A DNA stretch of 42,679 nt from CAYSUS01 sp964434165 (GCA_964434165.1 CAYSUS010000065.1:1-42679); one strand, 5' to 3'. Counted from the stretch's first letter, positions 7,474 through 15,885 are shown. Numbers and translations: made by a program. Notes: generated by a model not told the origin, from the sequence alone.

Positions 7474-8799
7474 TCACAGGTACTCGCGCACGCGGCGGCC
7501 GATGGCCTCGCCGAGCGTCTCCCGCACGCTCTCGATCGTGATGCGGTCGAAGACCTGCTGGAAGAAACCCGCCACGATCATGCGCACGGCCTCCTTGCGC
7601 GTGAGGCCGCGGGTGCGGGCGTAGTAGATCACTTCGTCGTCCACCCTGCCCGCCGTGGCCCCGTGGCTGCACTTCACGTCGTCGGCTTCGATCTCCAGGC
7701 CTGGGATGGAGTCGGCCCGGGCCCCGTCGGAGAGCACCAGGCTGTCGTTGCGCTGGTAACCGTCGGTCTTCTGGGCGTCGGGATCCACCTTGATCATCCC
7801 CCGCCAGACCAGGTGCGAGCGGTCTTGCAGCGCGCCCTTGTAAAGGAGATCGCTGCGGCAGCGCGGGACGAGGTGATGCTGAAGCGTGTGGTACGAGAGA
7901 TGCTGCCTGCCCTCGGTGAACATCACGCCGTTGACCTGGGCGTGCGCCCTTTGACCGGCCAGGGCCACGTGCTGGTTGGTCTTCGCCACGCGCGCCCCCA
8001 GGGCGCCGACGGTCCACTGCAGGTTTCCGTCCTGCTCCACCCGGGCCTTCTGGTGGGCGAAGTGCCACGTGCCGGTCGGCCAGTTCTGGAGATTCACATA
8101 GCGTAGTCTGGCTCCGCGACCGACGACGATCTCCACGGCCCCGCAGTGCAGGCCACCGCCGTTGGGGGTCGTGCCGCCGGTCTCGGCGATCACGGTGGCC
8201 TCGGCCCCCTCGTCCAGCACGATCAGGCTGTGCGCGAGATCGACGCCGCCGTCGGAGATCACCGAGTGGAAATGCAGGGGGCGATCGATCTTCACGCCCG
8301 GCGGCACGTACAGGAAGGTCCCGCCCGACCAGAACGCCGCGTGCATGGCGGCGAGCTTGTCGTAGTGGGGATCGACGACCTGCATCAGCCACTGGCAAAC
8401 GAGGTCTCCGTGCTCGGCGGCGATCTGGTCGAGCGCGCCGAACAGGACACCCTGCGACGAGTACTCCAGATCGAGCTTGCGGACCAGGGCCGACGTGTCG
8501 AGCGACACGGCCTGCCCCCCGTCCTCCACGCCCAGGCTCAGCAGGGCCGAGGGGAACGGCACCGTCTCGTCCGGCGGGACGGGAAGGCCGAAACGCTCCA
8601 GCCGAAACAGCCGCAGATCGGTCCTGCGCCATTCCTCGTGGCTCCGCTCGGGCATGGGCAGTCGCTCGAACGCCTCCCAGGCCCGCCGGCGCATGGCGAC
8701 CAGCCAGCTCGGGTCGCGCCGCCCGGCGAGAAAGGCCTTGAAGCCTCGTTCCGTGAAGCCCTCGCGCTTCACTTCGGGGGTTGCTGCGGTGAGGTTCAT
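7474..8799 (-). CDS. sufD: SufD, scaffold subunit of the SufBCD Fe-S assembly complex
   Basis: The 441-residue protein has the SufB/SufD right-handed beta-helix core. Diagnostic parts are the C-terminal VKCSHGATAGRVDDEVIYYA with His379 at the site corresponding to the SufD His needed for cluster assembly, and the final RITIESVRETLGEAIGRRV helix. EEWRRTDLRLFRL near residue 60 is the usual SufD N-terminal block. The start at the ATG 8799 (MNLTAATPEVKREGF) is preferred over a further 12 residues available upstream. SufD partners with SufB and SufC to build clusters in the cytoplasm. It follows sufB after 55 bp in the same orientation. Confidence 0.93.
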   Translation of the reverse strand: MNLTAATPEVKREGFTERGFKAFLAGRRDPSWLVAMRRRAWEAFERLPMPERSHEEWRRTDLRLFRLERFGLPVPPDETVPFPSALLSLGVEDGGQAVSLDTSALVRKLDLEYSSQGVLFGALDQIAAEHGDLVCQWLMQVVDPHYDKLAAMHAAFWSGGTFLYVPPGVKIDRPLHFHSVISDGGVDLAHSLIVLDEGAEATVIAETGGTTPNGGGLHCGAVEIVVGRGARLRYVNLQNWPTGTWHFAHQKARVEQDGNLQWTVGALGARVAKTNQHVALAGQRAHAQVNGVMFTEGRQHLSYHTLQHHLVPRCRSDLLYKGALQDRSHLVWRGMIKVDPDAQKTDGYQRNDSLVLSDGARADSIPGLEIEADDVKCSHGATAGRVDDEVIYYARTRGLTRKEAVRMIVAGFFQQVFDRITIESVRETLGEAIGRRVREYL

Positions 8800-8854
8800 G
8801 ATCGTGGCCGAAATCGGGTCTCTTGGTCCTCTCAAAATCGCGCGCGGCGCGCGA

Positions 8855-10267
8855 TCAACCCACGGTCCCTTCCATCTGGAGCTGGATGAGGCGGTTCATC
8901 TCCACGGCGTACTCCATGGGCAGTTCCTTGACGAGCGGCTCGACGAAACCGCTGACGATCATCGTGCTTGCTTCGGCCTCGGTCAGGCCGCGGCTCATCA
9001 GGTAGTAGAGCTGCTCCTCGCCGATCCGCGAGACGCTCGCCTCGTGGCCGACCATCACGTCCTGTTCCTCCAGCTCGATGTACGGGTAGGTGTCGCTGCG
9101 GCTCTGCGGATCGAGGATCAGCGCGTCGCAGACCACGTTCGACCTGCACCGGCGCGCGCCGCGCTCGACCTTGACCAGCCCGCGGTAGCTCGACCGGCCG
9201 CCGCCCTTGGAGATCGACTTGGAGACGATCCGGCTCGACGTGTGCGGCGCGCAGTGGACGACCTTGGCGCCCGCGTCCTGGTGCTGGCCTTTGGAGGCGA
9301 AGGCCACGGAGAGGATCTCCGCCCTGGCGCCCGGCTCCTTCATGTACACGGCGGGATACTTCATGGTCAGGCGGCTGCCGAGGTTGCCGTCCACCCACTC
9401 CACGAGCGAGTCGGCGTAGCCCACCGCGCGCTTGGTGACCAGGTTGTAGATGTTGTTGGCCCAGTTCTGGATGGTGGTGTAACGCACACGCGCGCCGCGC
9501 TTGCCGATCACCTCGACCACCGCGGAGTGGAGGCTCTCCGTGCTGTACATGGGCGCGGTGCAGCCCTCGACGTAGTGGCAGCTGGCCCCCTCGTCCACGA
9601 TGATCAACGTGCGCTCGAACTGCCCCATGTTGGCCGCGTTGATGCGGAAATACGCCTGCAAGGGGAAGTCGATATGGACCCCGGGGGGCACGTAGATGAA
9701 CGAACCGCCCGACCACACGGCCGAGTTCAGCGCCGCGAACTTATTGTCTGTGGACGGGATCACCGTCGCGAAATACTCGCGGACCAGCTCCTCGTGCTCG
9801 CGCAGCCCCGAGTCCATGTCGGTGAAGATCACCCCCTTCTCGGACAGCTCGTCGCGGAGCGAGCCGTACACCACCTCGCTCTCATACTGGGCCTTCACGC
9901 CGGCGAGGAACTTCTTCTCCGCCTCGGGAATGCCGAGCTTGTCGAACGTCCGCTTGATGTCTTCGGGCACGTCGTCCCAGGAGCGGCCCTGGCGGTCCGT
10001 CGGCTTCAGGTAGTAATAGACGTCCTGGAAATCGATCCCGATCCTGCCGCCCCACCGGGGCAGCGGCTTGGACTCGAACGTCGCCAGCGCCCCGAGCCGG
10101 AAGTCGCGCATCCAGCCGGGCTCGCCTTTCATCTCCGAGATCTCGGCCACCACGTCCCGGTTGAGCCCCTTGCGGGCCTTGAAGACGTAACGCTCCTCGT
10201 CGCGGAAATCGTACTTGTTGATCTCGCCGACCGGGTCGAGAGGCGGGGTCTGCACTTCAGTCGCCAT
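8855..10267 (-). CDS. sufB: SufB, scaffold subunit of the SufBCD Fe-S assembly complex
   Basis: A 470-residue SufB. The long beta-helix includes ATVIPSTDNKFAALNSAVWSG, GGSFIYVPPGVH, and the closing EEQLYYLMSRGLTEAEASTM. Cys380 in SNVVCDALILD sits at the position of the SufB Cys proposed as the cluster-assembly site, pairing with SufD His379. The start MATEVQTPPLDPVGEINKYD at 10267 is the natural N-terminus; an upstream in-frame extension to 10348 has no support. It is separated from sufC by 106 bp with no obvious promoter, so cotranscription with sufC is likely but not proven. Confidence 0.95.
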   Translation of the reverse strand: MATEVQTPPLDPVGEINKYDFRDEERYVFKARKGLNRDVVAEISEMKGEPGWMRDFRLGALATFESKPLPRWGGRIGIDFQDVYYYLKPTDRQGRSWDDVPEDIKRTFDKLGIPEAEKKFLAGVKAQYESEVVYGSLRDELSEKGVIFTDMDSGLREHEELVREYFATVIPSTDNKFAALNSAVWSGGSFIYVPPGVHIDFPLQAYFRINAANMGQFERTLIIVDEGASCHYVEGCTAPMYSTESLHSAVVEVIGKRGARVRYTTIQNWANNIYNLVTKRAVGYADSLVEWVDGNLGSRLTMKYPAVYMKEPGARAEILSVAFASKGQHQDAGAKVVHCAPHTSSRIVSKSISKGGGRSSYRGLVKVERGARRCRSNVVCDALILDPQSRSDTYPYIELEEQDVMVGHEASVSRIGEEQLYYLMSRGLTEAEASTMIVSGFVEPLVKELPMEYAVEMNRLIQLQMEGTVG

Positions 10268-10373
10268 GATGAACCTACGGGGTCGTAGAGGTACTAACCG
10301 AGTTCTTGCCGCTTTCCGCCATGAAGACCATAGGACGGAGCGACGCACGGGGCATCGGGGAGTCGGGCTACGC

Positions 10374-11180
10374 TCAGGCGACCGGCTCGGCCGCTTCGTT
10401 GTCCGTGGCGGCTCTGGGATAGCGGGCGCGAATCCGCTCGTACCCGTGGCGGTGCAGTTCTTCCGCGAGCTCCGCTCCCCCGCTCTCGACGATCCGACCG
10501 CCGAGGATCACGTGCGTCACGTCCGGCGGATTGTGCTCCAGCAGCTTATCGTGATGGGTGATGATCAGCAGGCCCATTTCGCGCCGGCCGATCTCAGCGA
10601 TGCTCTGGCTGGCCAGGCGTACGGCGTCCACGTCGAGCCCGCTGTCGGTCTCGTCCAGGATCGCGAACTTCGGCCGCAGCATGGCCAGCTGGAGAATCTC
10701 CGCCCGCTTCATCTCGCCGCCCGAAAAACCGTCGTTCACGTACCGGCGCGCGAACTCCGAATCCATGCGGAGCTGCTCCATCTTGCCCCGCAGCTCCTTG
10801 CGGAACTCGCGCATGGGTATCAGGTCCTCGCCCTCTCTGCGCTCAGGGCGACGGATGTTCGAGGTGGCATGGCGAAGGAAGTCGGCCATCTTCACTCCCG
10901 GGATCGCCATGGGTCGCTGAAACGCCATGAAGATGCCCGCCCGCGCCCGTTCGTGGGGCTCCAGCTCGAGCAGGTCCACGTCGCCCAGCTCGATCCGCCC
11001 GCCGGTCACTTCGTAGCCTGGATGACCCATGATCGCATGCCCCAGCGTGCTCTTGCCCGAGCCGTTGGGCCCCATTAGCGCATGGGTCTGGCCGCGGACG
11101 ATCTCCAGATCGACCCCGCGAAGAATTGGTTTGCCCTCCACGCTCACGCGCAGGTCGGTGATTCTCAGGGTTTCTCTCAT
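10374..11180 (-). CDS. sufC: SufC, ABC-type ATPase of the SufBCD complex
   Basis: A 268-residue cytoplasmic ABC ATPase. Motifs: Walker A GPNGSGKST near residue 38, Q-loop in GIFMAFQRPMAIPG, ABC signature FSGGEMKRAEI with the Met-Lys-Arg typical of SufC, Walker B FAILDETDSGLD, and the switch His in LLIITHHDKLLE. SufC hydrolyses ATP to drive conformational change in SufB-SufD. The ATG at 11180 gives MRETLRITDLRVSVEGK; the residues available upstream are translated from a palindromic repeat at 11201-11230 and are not part of the protein. Confidence 0.95.
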   Translation of the reverse strand: MRETLRITDLRVSVEGKPILRGVDLEIVRGQTHALMGPNGSGKSTLGHAIMGHPGYEVTGGRIELGDVDLLELEPHERARAGIFMAFQRPMAIPGVKMADFLRHATSNIRRPERREGEDLIPMREFRKELRGKMEQLRMDSEFARRYVNDGFSGGEMKRAEILQLAMLRPKFAILDETDSGLDVDAVRLASQSIAEIGRREMGLLIITHHDKLLEHNPPDVTHVILGGRIVESGGAELAEELHRHGYERIRARYPRAATDNEAAEPVA

Positions 11181-11200
11181 GGCGTTGCTCAGATTGAACC

Positions 11201-11230
11201 GACTTTCGAGGTCTCGAGACTTCGGACGTC
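11201..11230. repeat. Nested palindromic intergenic repeat, copy 2 of 4
   Basis: A 30-bp relative of the element at 7428, beginning GACTTTCGAGGTC and ending GACTTCGGACGTC with CTCGAGA at its centre. It lies in the 69-bp gap between nuoB and sufC, just upstream of the sufC start. Confidence 0.7.
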
Positions 11231-11249
11231 TTAGCATTAGGAGTATCGG

Positions 11250-11906
11250 CTACGCGTCTTTCTTCTTCGCCTTAGGCTTGTGCTTCTGATGGTCGAAAAC
11301 CAGGGACAGCTCCGCCGCTTGGACGAAGCCCGAGTGATGTGGAATCGGCAATTCGTCGTTCACCCGGGCTCCACGGCCAAAGAGCCGCTGCCACCAGCTT
11401 CGGTCCTGGTCGGAGGGCCGTCTGGCGATCCGCCGACCGCGGATCTTGTCCTGCAGCCGCATCACACCCTCCAGGAGGGCCTCGGGCCGCGGCGGGCAGC
11501 CAGGAACGTACACGTCCACGGGCACGACCAAGTCGACTCCTTTGACCACGTGGTATCCGTATTCGAAGTAGGGCCCGCCGCCGACCGTGCACGCCCCCAT
11601 GGCGATCACGTACTTCGGTTCGGGCATCTGCTCGTAGAGCCGCCTGACGCGGCTGGCCATCTTGTAGGTCACCGTGCCGGCGACGATCATCAGGTCCGAC
11701 TGCCGCGGCGACGGCCGGAAGGCCCCCGCGCCGAACCGGTCCAGGTCGAAGCGGCTGGCCCCCGTGGCCATCATCTCGATCGCGCAGCAGGCCAGGCCGA
11801 AGGTCATTGGCCAGATGCTCGCTTGGCGCGACCAGTTCAACACGTCCTGAACCGTCGTCAGGGCGACGCCTTCCTCGAATCTAGCCTCTATCCATGCCTC
11901 GCTCAT
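11250..11906 (-). CDS. nuoB: NuoB-like NADH-quinone oxidoreductase subunit, standing alone in the suf cluster
   Basis: The 218-residue protein has all four Cys ligands of the N2 [4Fe-4S] cluster: C40-C41 in GLACCAIEMM, C106 in MGACTVGGG and C137 in YVPGCPPRPEAL. The core is typical of complex I NuoB, including RPSPRQSDLMIVAGTVT. After about residue 160 there is a lysine-rich tail ending KHKPKAKKKDA, longer than in many NuoB proteins. The start MSEAWIEARFEEGV at 11906 is the family N-terminus. No other complex I gene is in the window; it is placed 117 bp after sufR and before sufC. It may be an extra NuoB copy or a complex I subunit split from its operon; both readings are inference. Confidence 0.9.
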   Translation of the reverse strand: MSEAWIEARFEEGVALTTVQDVLNWSRQASIWPMTFGLACCAIEMMATGASRFDLDRFGAGAFRPSPRQSDLMIVAGTVTYKMASRVRRLYEQMPEPKYVIAMGACTVGGGPYFEYGYHVVKGVDLVVPVDVYVPGCPPRPEALLEGVMRLQDKIRGRRIARRPSDQDRSWWQRLFGRGARVNDELPIPHHSGFVQAAELSLVFDHQKHKPKAKKKDA

Positions 11907-12023
11907 TGGTCGAAAGTTCCTGGGTCCGAGGGGAGTAGCCGGCCTCCAGGGGCCCGCCGCGTCACGCTTACGCGTCAAGGGCAGGCAAGACCGGTCCATC
12001 GAACCCTTCACTATACTGCTCGC

Positions 12024-12641
12024 TCAGGTGGGATGGAACTGGCAGCTCGATCCCCCCTGGAGACGGCATTGTGATAGCTCGATCTCCTCGCCGAGCAGCT
12101 GCGAGAAGAGCATCGTTTCCACTTCGCAGATGGTCGAGTCCTTCTCGGCCAGGTCAGGGTAGGGGCATGCATGCGCGGTAAGCACCGGCAAGCCGTCCTC
12201 GGGCGCGACCGAAAACGGCACGCGCCGTTCGCTCAAGAGCTCGCTGAGCGACTGCATCCTCTCGACCGTGGTCATTCCCTCGATCCGGCTGCCATACGTC
12301 TCGGCCATCGCCCGGGCTATCTGGCGCAGCAGGTCACGCCGCGTCTGGGGGTTCTCGATCGACTGAAGCGCCCGCCACAGGGCCAGGGCCAGGTCGGTGA
12401 AGTTCGACCCCGTCATGCGAAGCCCCTTGGAGCTTAGCCGGTACCGGTGCCGGGGCCGGCCGCGTCCCGACCGCACCGCCTCGCGCTCGATGAGCCCCTG
12501 GGCCAGCAGCCGGCCCAGTCGCTGCCGGACCGCGGTGGGGGTGACCTCCAACACACGCGCCAGCTCGGAGACCTCCATCGCGCCGAAACTGCGTAGCAGG
12601 TCGAGCAGGTCGGCATCGGTGGTGGGGGCGGCTGTGGTCAT
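12024..12641 (-). CDS. sufR: SufR-like Fe-S sensing transcriptional repressor of the suf operon
   Basis: A 205-residue regulator with an N-terminal winged helix-turn-helix (about 10-75: MEVSELARVLEVTPTAVRQRL, then the wing RGRPRHRYRLS). The C-terminal domain has four Cys: C159 and C172 separated by 12 residues in CPYPDLAEKDSTIC, then C192 and C200. The CX12C pair with a later Cys 28 positions on fits the cluster-binding site of SufR proteins, which repress suf genes when they hold an Fe-S cluster. The ATG at 12641 has GAGG 7 nt upstream; a GTG four codons earlier is less likely. It is the first gene of the minus-strand cluster and its promoter overlaps an inverted repeat, consistent with autoregulation. 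Confidence 0.88.
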   Translation of the reverse strand: MTTAAPTTDADLLDLLRSFGAMEVSELARVLEVTPTAVRQRLGRLLAQGLIEREAVRSGRGRPRHRYRLSSKGLRMTGSNFTDLALALWRALQSIENPQTRRDLLRQIARAMAETYGSRIEGMTTVERMQSLSELLSERRVPFSVAPEDGLPVLTAHACPYPDLAEKDSTICEVETMLFSQLLGEEIELSQCRLQGGSSCQFHPT

Positions 12642-13060
12642 CGCAAACCTCACATGGTCGGATCAAGTTCCCGACTACAGGAATGCTAGGGGGATATCGC
12701 ATTTTTGACAACTGGAACTTTCAAAAATATGCCCGGGCCGCCAGCGGTACTCCTAAGCCTTTCCCCAATAAAGGGTTAGGGGATCGGAGCAACGGGCCGT
12801 GCCCGATTGCCACCGGGAAAACGGCGGAAGATCATGCCGATCGGGCAAATGGCGCGGTCCACCGCGCGGCTTGGCGCCGGCCGCGGCGGCCGGAACCCAA
12901 GGTCCGCCGTCTGGCCAAACCGATGGGTGGCGTGTTATGCTGCTGCCCTGGCCCGCAGCGGGGGCCCGCTGGCGAGTTGTCGTGGAACGGGGATGCCCAT
13001 TGGAACATCTTGCGAGGCGCGGCGACGCGCAGAAGCAATAGGGACCGACCGGGGTTGCCG
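12642..13060. other. 419-bp divergent intergenic region between sufR and the transporter gene
   Basis: The left 90 bp hold the sufR promoter and palindrome. The remaining 320 bp form the leader of the transporter gene. TGCCCGAT (12800-12807) and ATCGGGCA (12840-12847) are perfect inverted copies around a 32-nt loop, so a structured leader is possible. Open frames running through this space have no recognisable protein content, and I do not recognise a known riboswitch here. Confidence 0.5.
12683..12728 (-). promoter_or_regulatory. Putative sufR promoter with overlapping operator palindrome
   Basis: Reading the minus strand, TTGTCA (12706-12711) and TAGCAT (12683-12688) are separated by 17 bp, a fair sigma-70-type match. 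ATTTTTGA at 12701-12708 and TCAAAAAT at 12721-12728 form a perfect 8-bp inverted repeat with a 12-bp spacer that covers the -35 box. A second smaller pair, AGTTCC at 12666 and GGAACT at 12714, flanks it. The AT-rich repeat stands out in this GC-rich sequence and is a good candidate for the SufR site. On the plus strand TTGACA (12705-12710) could also serve the transporter gene. Confidence 0.5.
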
Positions 13061-14668
13061 ATGAGTCAAGCGAAGGGGACCAGGGAGACTTGGGGGACCA
13101 GGATCGGCGTGATCCTGGCCGTCACGGGAAGCGCGGTCGGACTGGGCAACTTCCTGCGCTTTCCGGGCTTGGCCGCGGAGTACGAAGGCGGCGCCTTCAT
13201 GATCCCGTACTTCGTCGCCCTCATCGTGCTGGGACTGCCCCTGGCTTGGGGCGAGTGGGCGATGGGACGCTTCGGCGGGCGACACGGCTACAACTCCTCG
13301 CCGGGCATCTACCGGGCGATCTGCGGCCACAAGGCCGCCGCCTACTTCGGTGTCCTGGGCATGATCGTGCCCGTGGCGATTTACATGTACTACGTGCTCA
13401 TCGAGTCGTGGTGCCTGGGCTACGCGTGGTACTACGCCACCGGCGTGATGCGAAACATCGGGATCACCGCCCGCGAGAACATGGAGGCGGGGCTGGTGAA
13501 CAACGAGCCCTACGTCGATCTCTTCAATCGTTTCGTGGGCGAGGCCGACCACGGGGCCGCCTTCTCGGGCCCGGCCATCGTGTTCCTGGCCATCTGCTTC
13601 GTGCTGAATTTCGTGCTCATCTACCGTGGCTTGAGCCGGGGCATCGAACGGTTCTGCCTGGTGGCCATGCCCGCGTTGATCGTCTGTGCGCTGCTCGTGC
13701 TTCTGAGAGTTATGACGCTGCCGGGCATCCTCGACGGCCTGGGCTTCATGTGGAATCTCCGCACCGAGGAGAAAGGCTTCCTGGAGGCTTTGGAGAACGC
13801 CGATATGTGGCTGGCAGCGACGAGCCAGATCTTCTTCTCCCTCTCGGTCGGATTCGGGATCATCATCACGTACTCCAGTTACCTCAAGGCCGACGACGAC
13901 ATCGCGCTTTCTTCCCTCACCAGCGCCTCGGGGAATGAGTTCTGCGAGGTCGCCTTGGGTGGGATGATCACGATCCCGGCCGCGTTCATCTTCCTGGGCG
14001 CGGTAGCGGTCACCGACGCAGCCAAGGGGTCGCCGTACGACCTCGGCTTCATAACGCTTCCCATGGTCTTCGAGTCCATGCCACTGGGCTACTCGGTGGG
14101 CTTCCTGTTCTTCTTCCTCCTCTTCCTGGCCGCGGTGACCAGCTCGCTCTCGATGCTTCAGCCGGCCATCGCGCTGCTGGAGGAGGGGCTCGGCCTGAAC
14201 CGCAAGGCCTCGGTCTCGTTCCTCGGCTTCATCACGCTCTGCGGCGCGATGTTCGCGCTTTACTTCTCCAAAGGCCGGGTGGCCCTGGGCACGATGGACA
14301 ATTGGGTGGGAACGTTCTTCATTTTCCTTTTGGCCATGTTCCAGACGGTGATGTTCGGATGGATCCTGGGCCCCAGACGCGGCGTGGAGGAGCTCCGCCG
14401 CGGGGCCGAGATCCACGTGCCGGCGATCGTCGGGTGGAACCTCCGCTACATCGCCCCGGTGTACCTGGGCGTGGTGTTCGTGGCTTTTATCTACAAGCAG
14501 ATCGTCACCGAGGGCGGGGGGATGTTCCTCCAGGTGTTCACCACTCCGGTCGTGGGGGCCACAGTCGGGTTCATCGTCCTGGTGATGATCCTGTTCCTGT
14601 TGATTATCATCCAGGCGGTCAAGCGGTGGGAGCGGGCCGAGCAGGCCGAGCATGAGGTGCAAGTATGA
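13061..14668 (+). CDS. NSS (SNF) family sodium-dependent amino-acid transporter
   Basis: A 535-residue polytopic inner-membrane protein with about 11-12 hydrophobic helices. The first helix has the NSS signature GSAVGLGNFLRFPGLAAEYEG, which forms part of the Na+ and substrate site; later helices include SLSVGFGIIITYSSYL (helix 6-like region) and AVTSSLSMLQPAIALLEE (helix 8 sodium site). It should import an amino acid or related amine with Na+. The ATG at 13061 (MSQAKGTRETWGTR) is the natural start; the upstream frame is leader. It is translationally coupled (ATGA) to a 51-residue single-helix protein, as in the MetP-MetS methionine/alanine importer of corynebacteria, which hints at a Met/Ala-type substrate. 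Confidence 0.9.
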   Translation: MSQAKGTRETWGTRIGVILAVTGSAVGLGNFLRFPGLAAEYEGGAFMIPYFVALIVLGLPLAWGEWAMGRFGGRHGYNSSPGIYRAICGHKAAAYFGVLGMIVPVAIYMYYVLIESWCLGYAWYYATGVMRNIGITARENMEAGLVNNEPYVDLFNRFVGEADHGAAFSGPAIVFLAICFVLNFVLIYRGLSRGIERFCLVAMPALIVCALLVLLRVMTLPGILDGLGFMWNLRTEEKGFLEALENADMWLAATSQIFFSLSVGFGIIITYSSYLKADDDIALSSLTSASGNEFCEVALGGMITIPAAFIFLGAVAVTDAAKGSPYDLGFITLPMVFESMPLGYSVGFLFFFLLFLAAVTSSLSMLQPAIALLEEGLGLNRKASVSFLGFITLCGAMFALYFSKGRVALGTMDNWVGTFFIFLLAMFQTVMFGWILGPRRGVEELRRGAEIHVPAIVGWNLRYIAPVYLGVVFVAFIYKQIVTEGGGMFLQVFTTPVVGATVGFIVLVMILFLLIIIQAVKRWERAEQAEHEVQV

Positions 14669-14820
14669 CGCTAGGCGGCTGGATCGTCATGGCTCTCTCG
14701 GTCGGGGGCGTCACCTCCCTCCTGGGATGGTGCATCTACAAGGTGCTCTCCACGCCGGGGGCAGAAAAGCACCTGCACACCCAGGCCGACATCGAGACGC
14801 CGGATATCCGGCAGGATTGA
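14665..14820 (+). CDS. MetS-like small subunit of the NSS transporter
   Basis: A 51-residue protein starting MTLGGWIVMALSVGGV. It has one membrane helix (about residues 5-27, ending WCIYKVLS) followed by a polar tail with His and acidic residues ending IETPDIRQD. Its ATG overlaps the TGA of the transporter by 4 bp, so the two are coupled. The size, single helix and position match the methionine/alanine importer small-subunit family (MetS type), in which the small protein is needed for transport. It is shorter than most gene-calling cut-offs and easily missed. Confidence 0.85.
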   Translation: MTLGGWIVMALSVGGVTSLLGWCIYKVLSTPGAEKHLHTQADIETPDIRQD

Positions 14821-14832
14821 AGCGAGGCGCCG

Positions 14833-15864
14833 TCAGGTCGCCTCTCCTCCGCCCGGGAAGAACTCCGCCACCACGCGCAGGAACTCCTCGGGCGTACTCA
14901 CTCCGGCCGCGTGCGTGCGGAAGAGCCGCGCCCCGGGCATGCCGTGGGCGTAGCAGCAGGCATAGCGCCGCATGAGGATCGTGCCTTTGTGGTCGCCGAA
15001 ACGCTCCACGACCAGGTGGAAATGGTGCAGAAGCATCGTGCGCTGCTCGTCGAGCGAGGGGTCGGGCGGAATCGGCTCTGCGGCCAGCGCGGCGCGGGCC
15101 TGGCCGAAGAGCCACGGCCTGCCCAGCCCCGCGCGGCCGATCATCACCCCGTCCACCGGCCAGCGACGAAAGGCCTCGACCACGGCCTGGGCGGTCTTCA
15201 GGTCGCCGTTGCCGATCAAGGGAATTCGCTCCAGATGCGGCTTGACCTGGGCGATGCGGTCCCAGTCGGCCGAGCCACGGTAGAGATCCTGGGCCGTGCG
15301 CCCGTGGACGGTCACGGCCGCCCCGCCCGCCCCCTCGACCGCCTGAGCCACGTCGATCGCGTTAATCGTGTCGCGCGTGCAGCCGAGCCTGATCTTGGCG
15401 GTCACCGGCACCGGGGCGCAGGCCTCGGCCACTCGGGCGACGATCGCCCCCACGCGATCCGGCCACCGCAACAGGTACGAGCCGCTGCGGGCCTTCTCCG
15501 TCACCTTCCTCACCGGGCAGCCGAAGTTGATATCGACCATGCTCACGCCGAAGTCCCGCGCCAGGCGCCGTCCCACCTCGGCCATCCGGCCCGGGTCGTT
15601 CTCCCAGATCTGCACGGCCAGAGGGCGCGGCTCCTCGCGCACGCCCCAGAGGCGATCGGGAAAGCCCTCCTCCCGGGCTTCGATCTCTAGGAACCCCCGC
15701 GCGCTGACCATCTCCGTGGCCACGAGGCCCACCCCGCCCAGTTCCCGCAGAATCTGCCGGTATGCGTAGTTCGTGTAGCCCGCCATCGGCGCCTGGAGCA
15801 CCGGTGGATCAACCACGACCCGGCCGATGCGTAAGGGGGCGATCCTGGCGGGGGCGAGGGGCAT
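14833..15864 (-). CDS. dusB: DusB-type tRNA-dihydrouridine synthase
   Basis: A 343-residue FMN-dependent TIM-barrel enzyme that reduces uridine in the tRNA D-loop. Motifs: LQAPMAGYTNYAYRQILRE at the N-terminus, LAVQIWENDP, DINFGCPVRKVTEKARSGSY with catalytic Cys116, VTAKIRLGC, AVTVHGRTAQDLYRG with the FMN-phosphate region, and IGNGDLKT near residue 215. DGVMIGRAGLGRPW closes the barrel. The C-terminal helical tRNA-binding part ends FFPGGGEAT. The length is normal for DusB. It converges with the transporter pair with only 12 bp between stops. Confidence 0.93.
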   Translation of the reverse strand: MPLAPARIAPLRIGRVVVDPPVLQAPMAGYTNYAYRQILRELGGVGLVATEMVSARGFLEIEAREEGFPDRLWGVREEPRPLAVQIWENDPGRMAEVGRRLARDFGVSMVDINFGCPVRKVTEKARSGSYLLRWPDRVGAIVARVAEACAPVPVTAKIRLGCTRDTINAIDVAQAVEGAGGAAVTVHGRTAQDLYRGSADWDRIAQVKPHLERIPLIGNGDLKTAQAVVEAFRRWPVDGVMIGRAGLGRPWLFGQARAALAAEPIPPDPSLDEQRTMLLHHFHLVVERFGDHKGTILMRRYACCYAHGMPGARLFRTHAAGVSTPEEFLRVVAEFFPGGGEAT

Positions 15865-15885
15865 GGGGAGGCAAGGGGGGCAGGG

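Noticed and set aside
7409..8632. N-terminal extension of the Rieske frame across sufD
   Set aside because: The extension is an out-of-phase reading of sufD; the real protein begins MSEFTPVC at 7408.
8477..10288. 603-codon plus-strand open frame
   Set aside because: It is antisense to sufD/sufB; the protein has no domain content.
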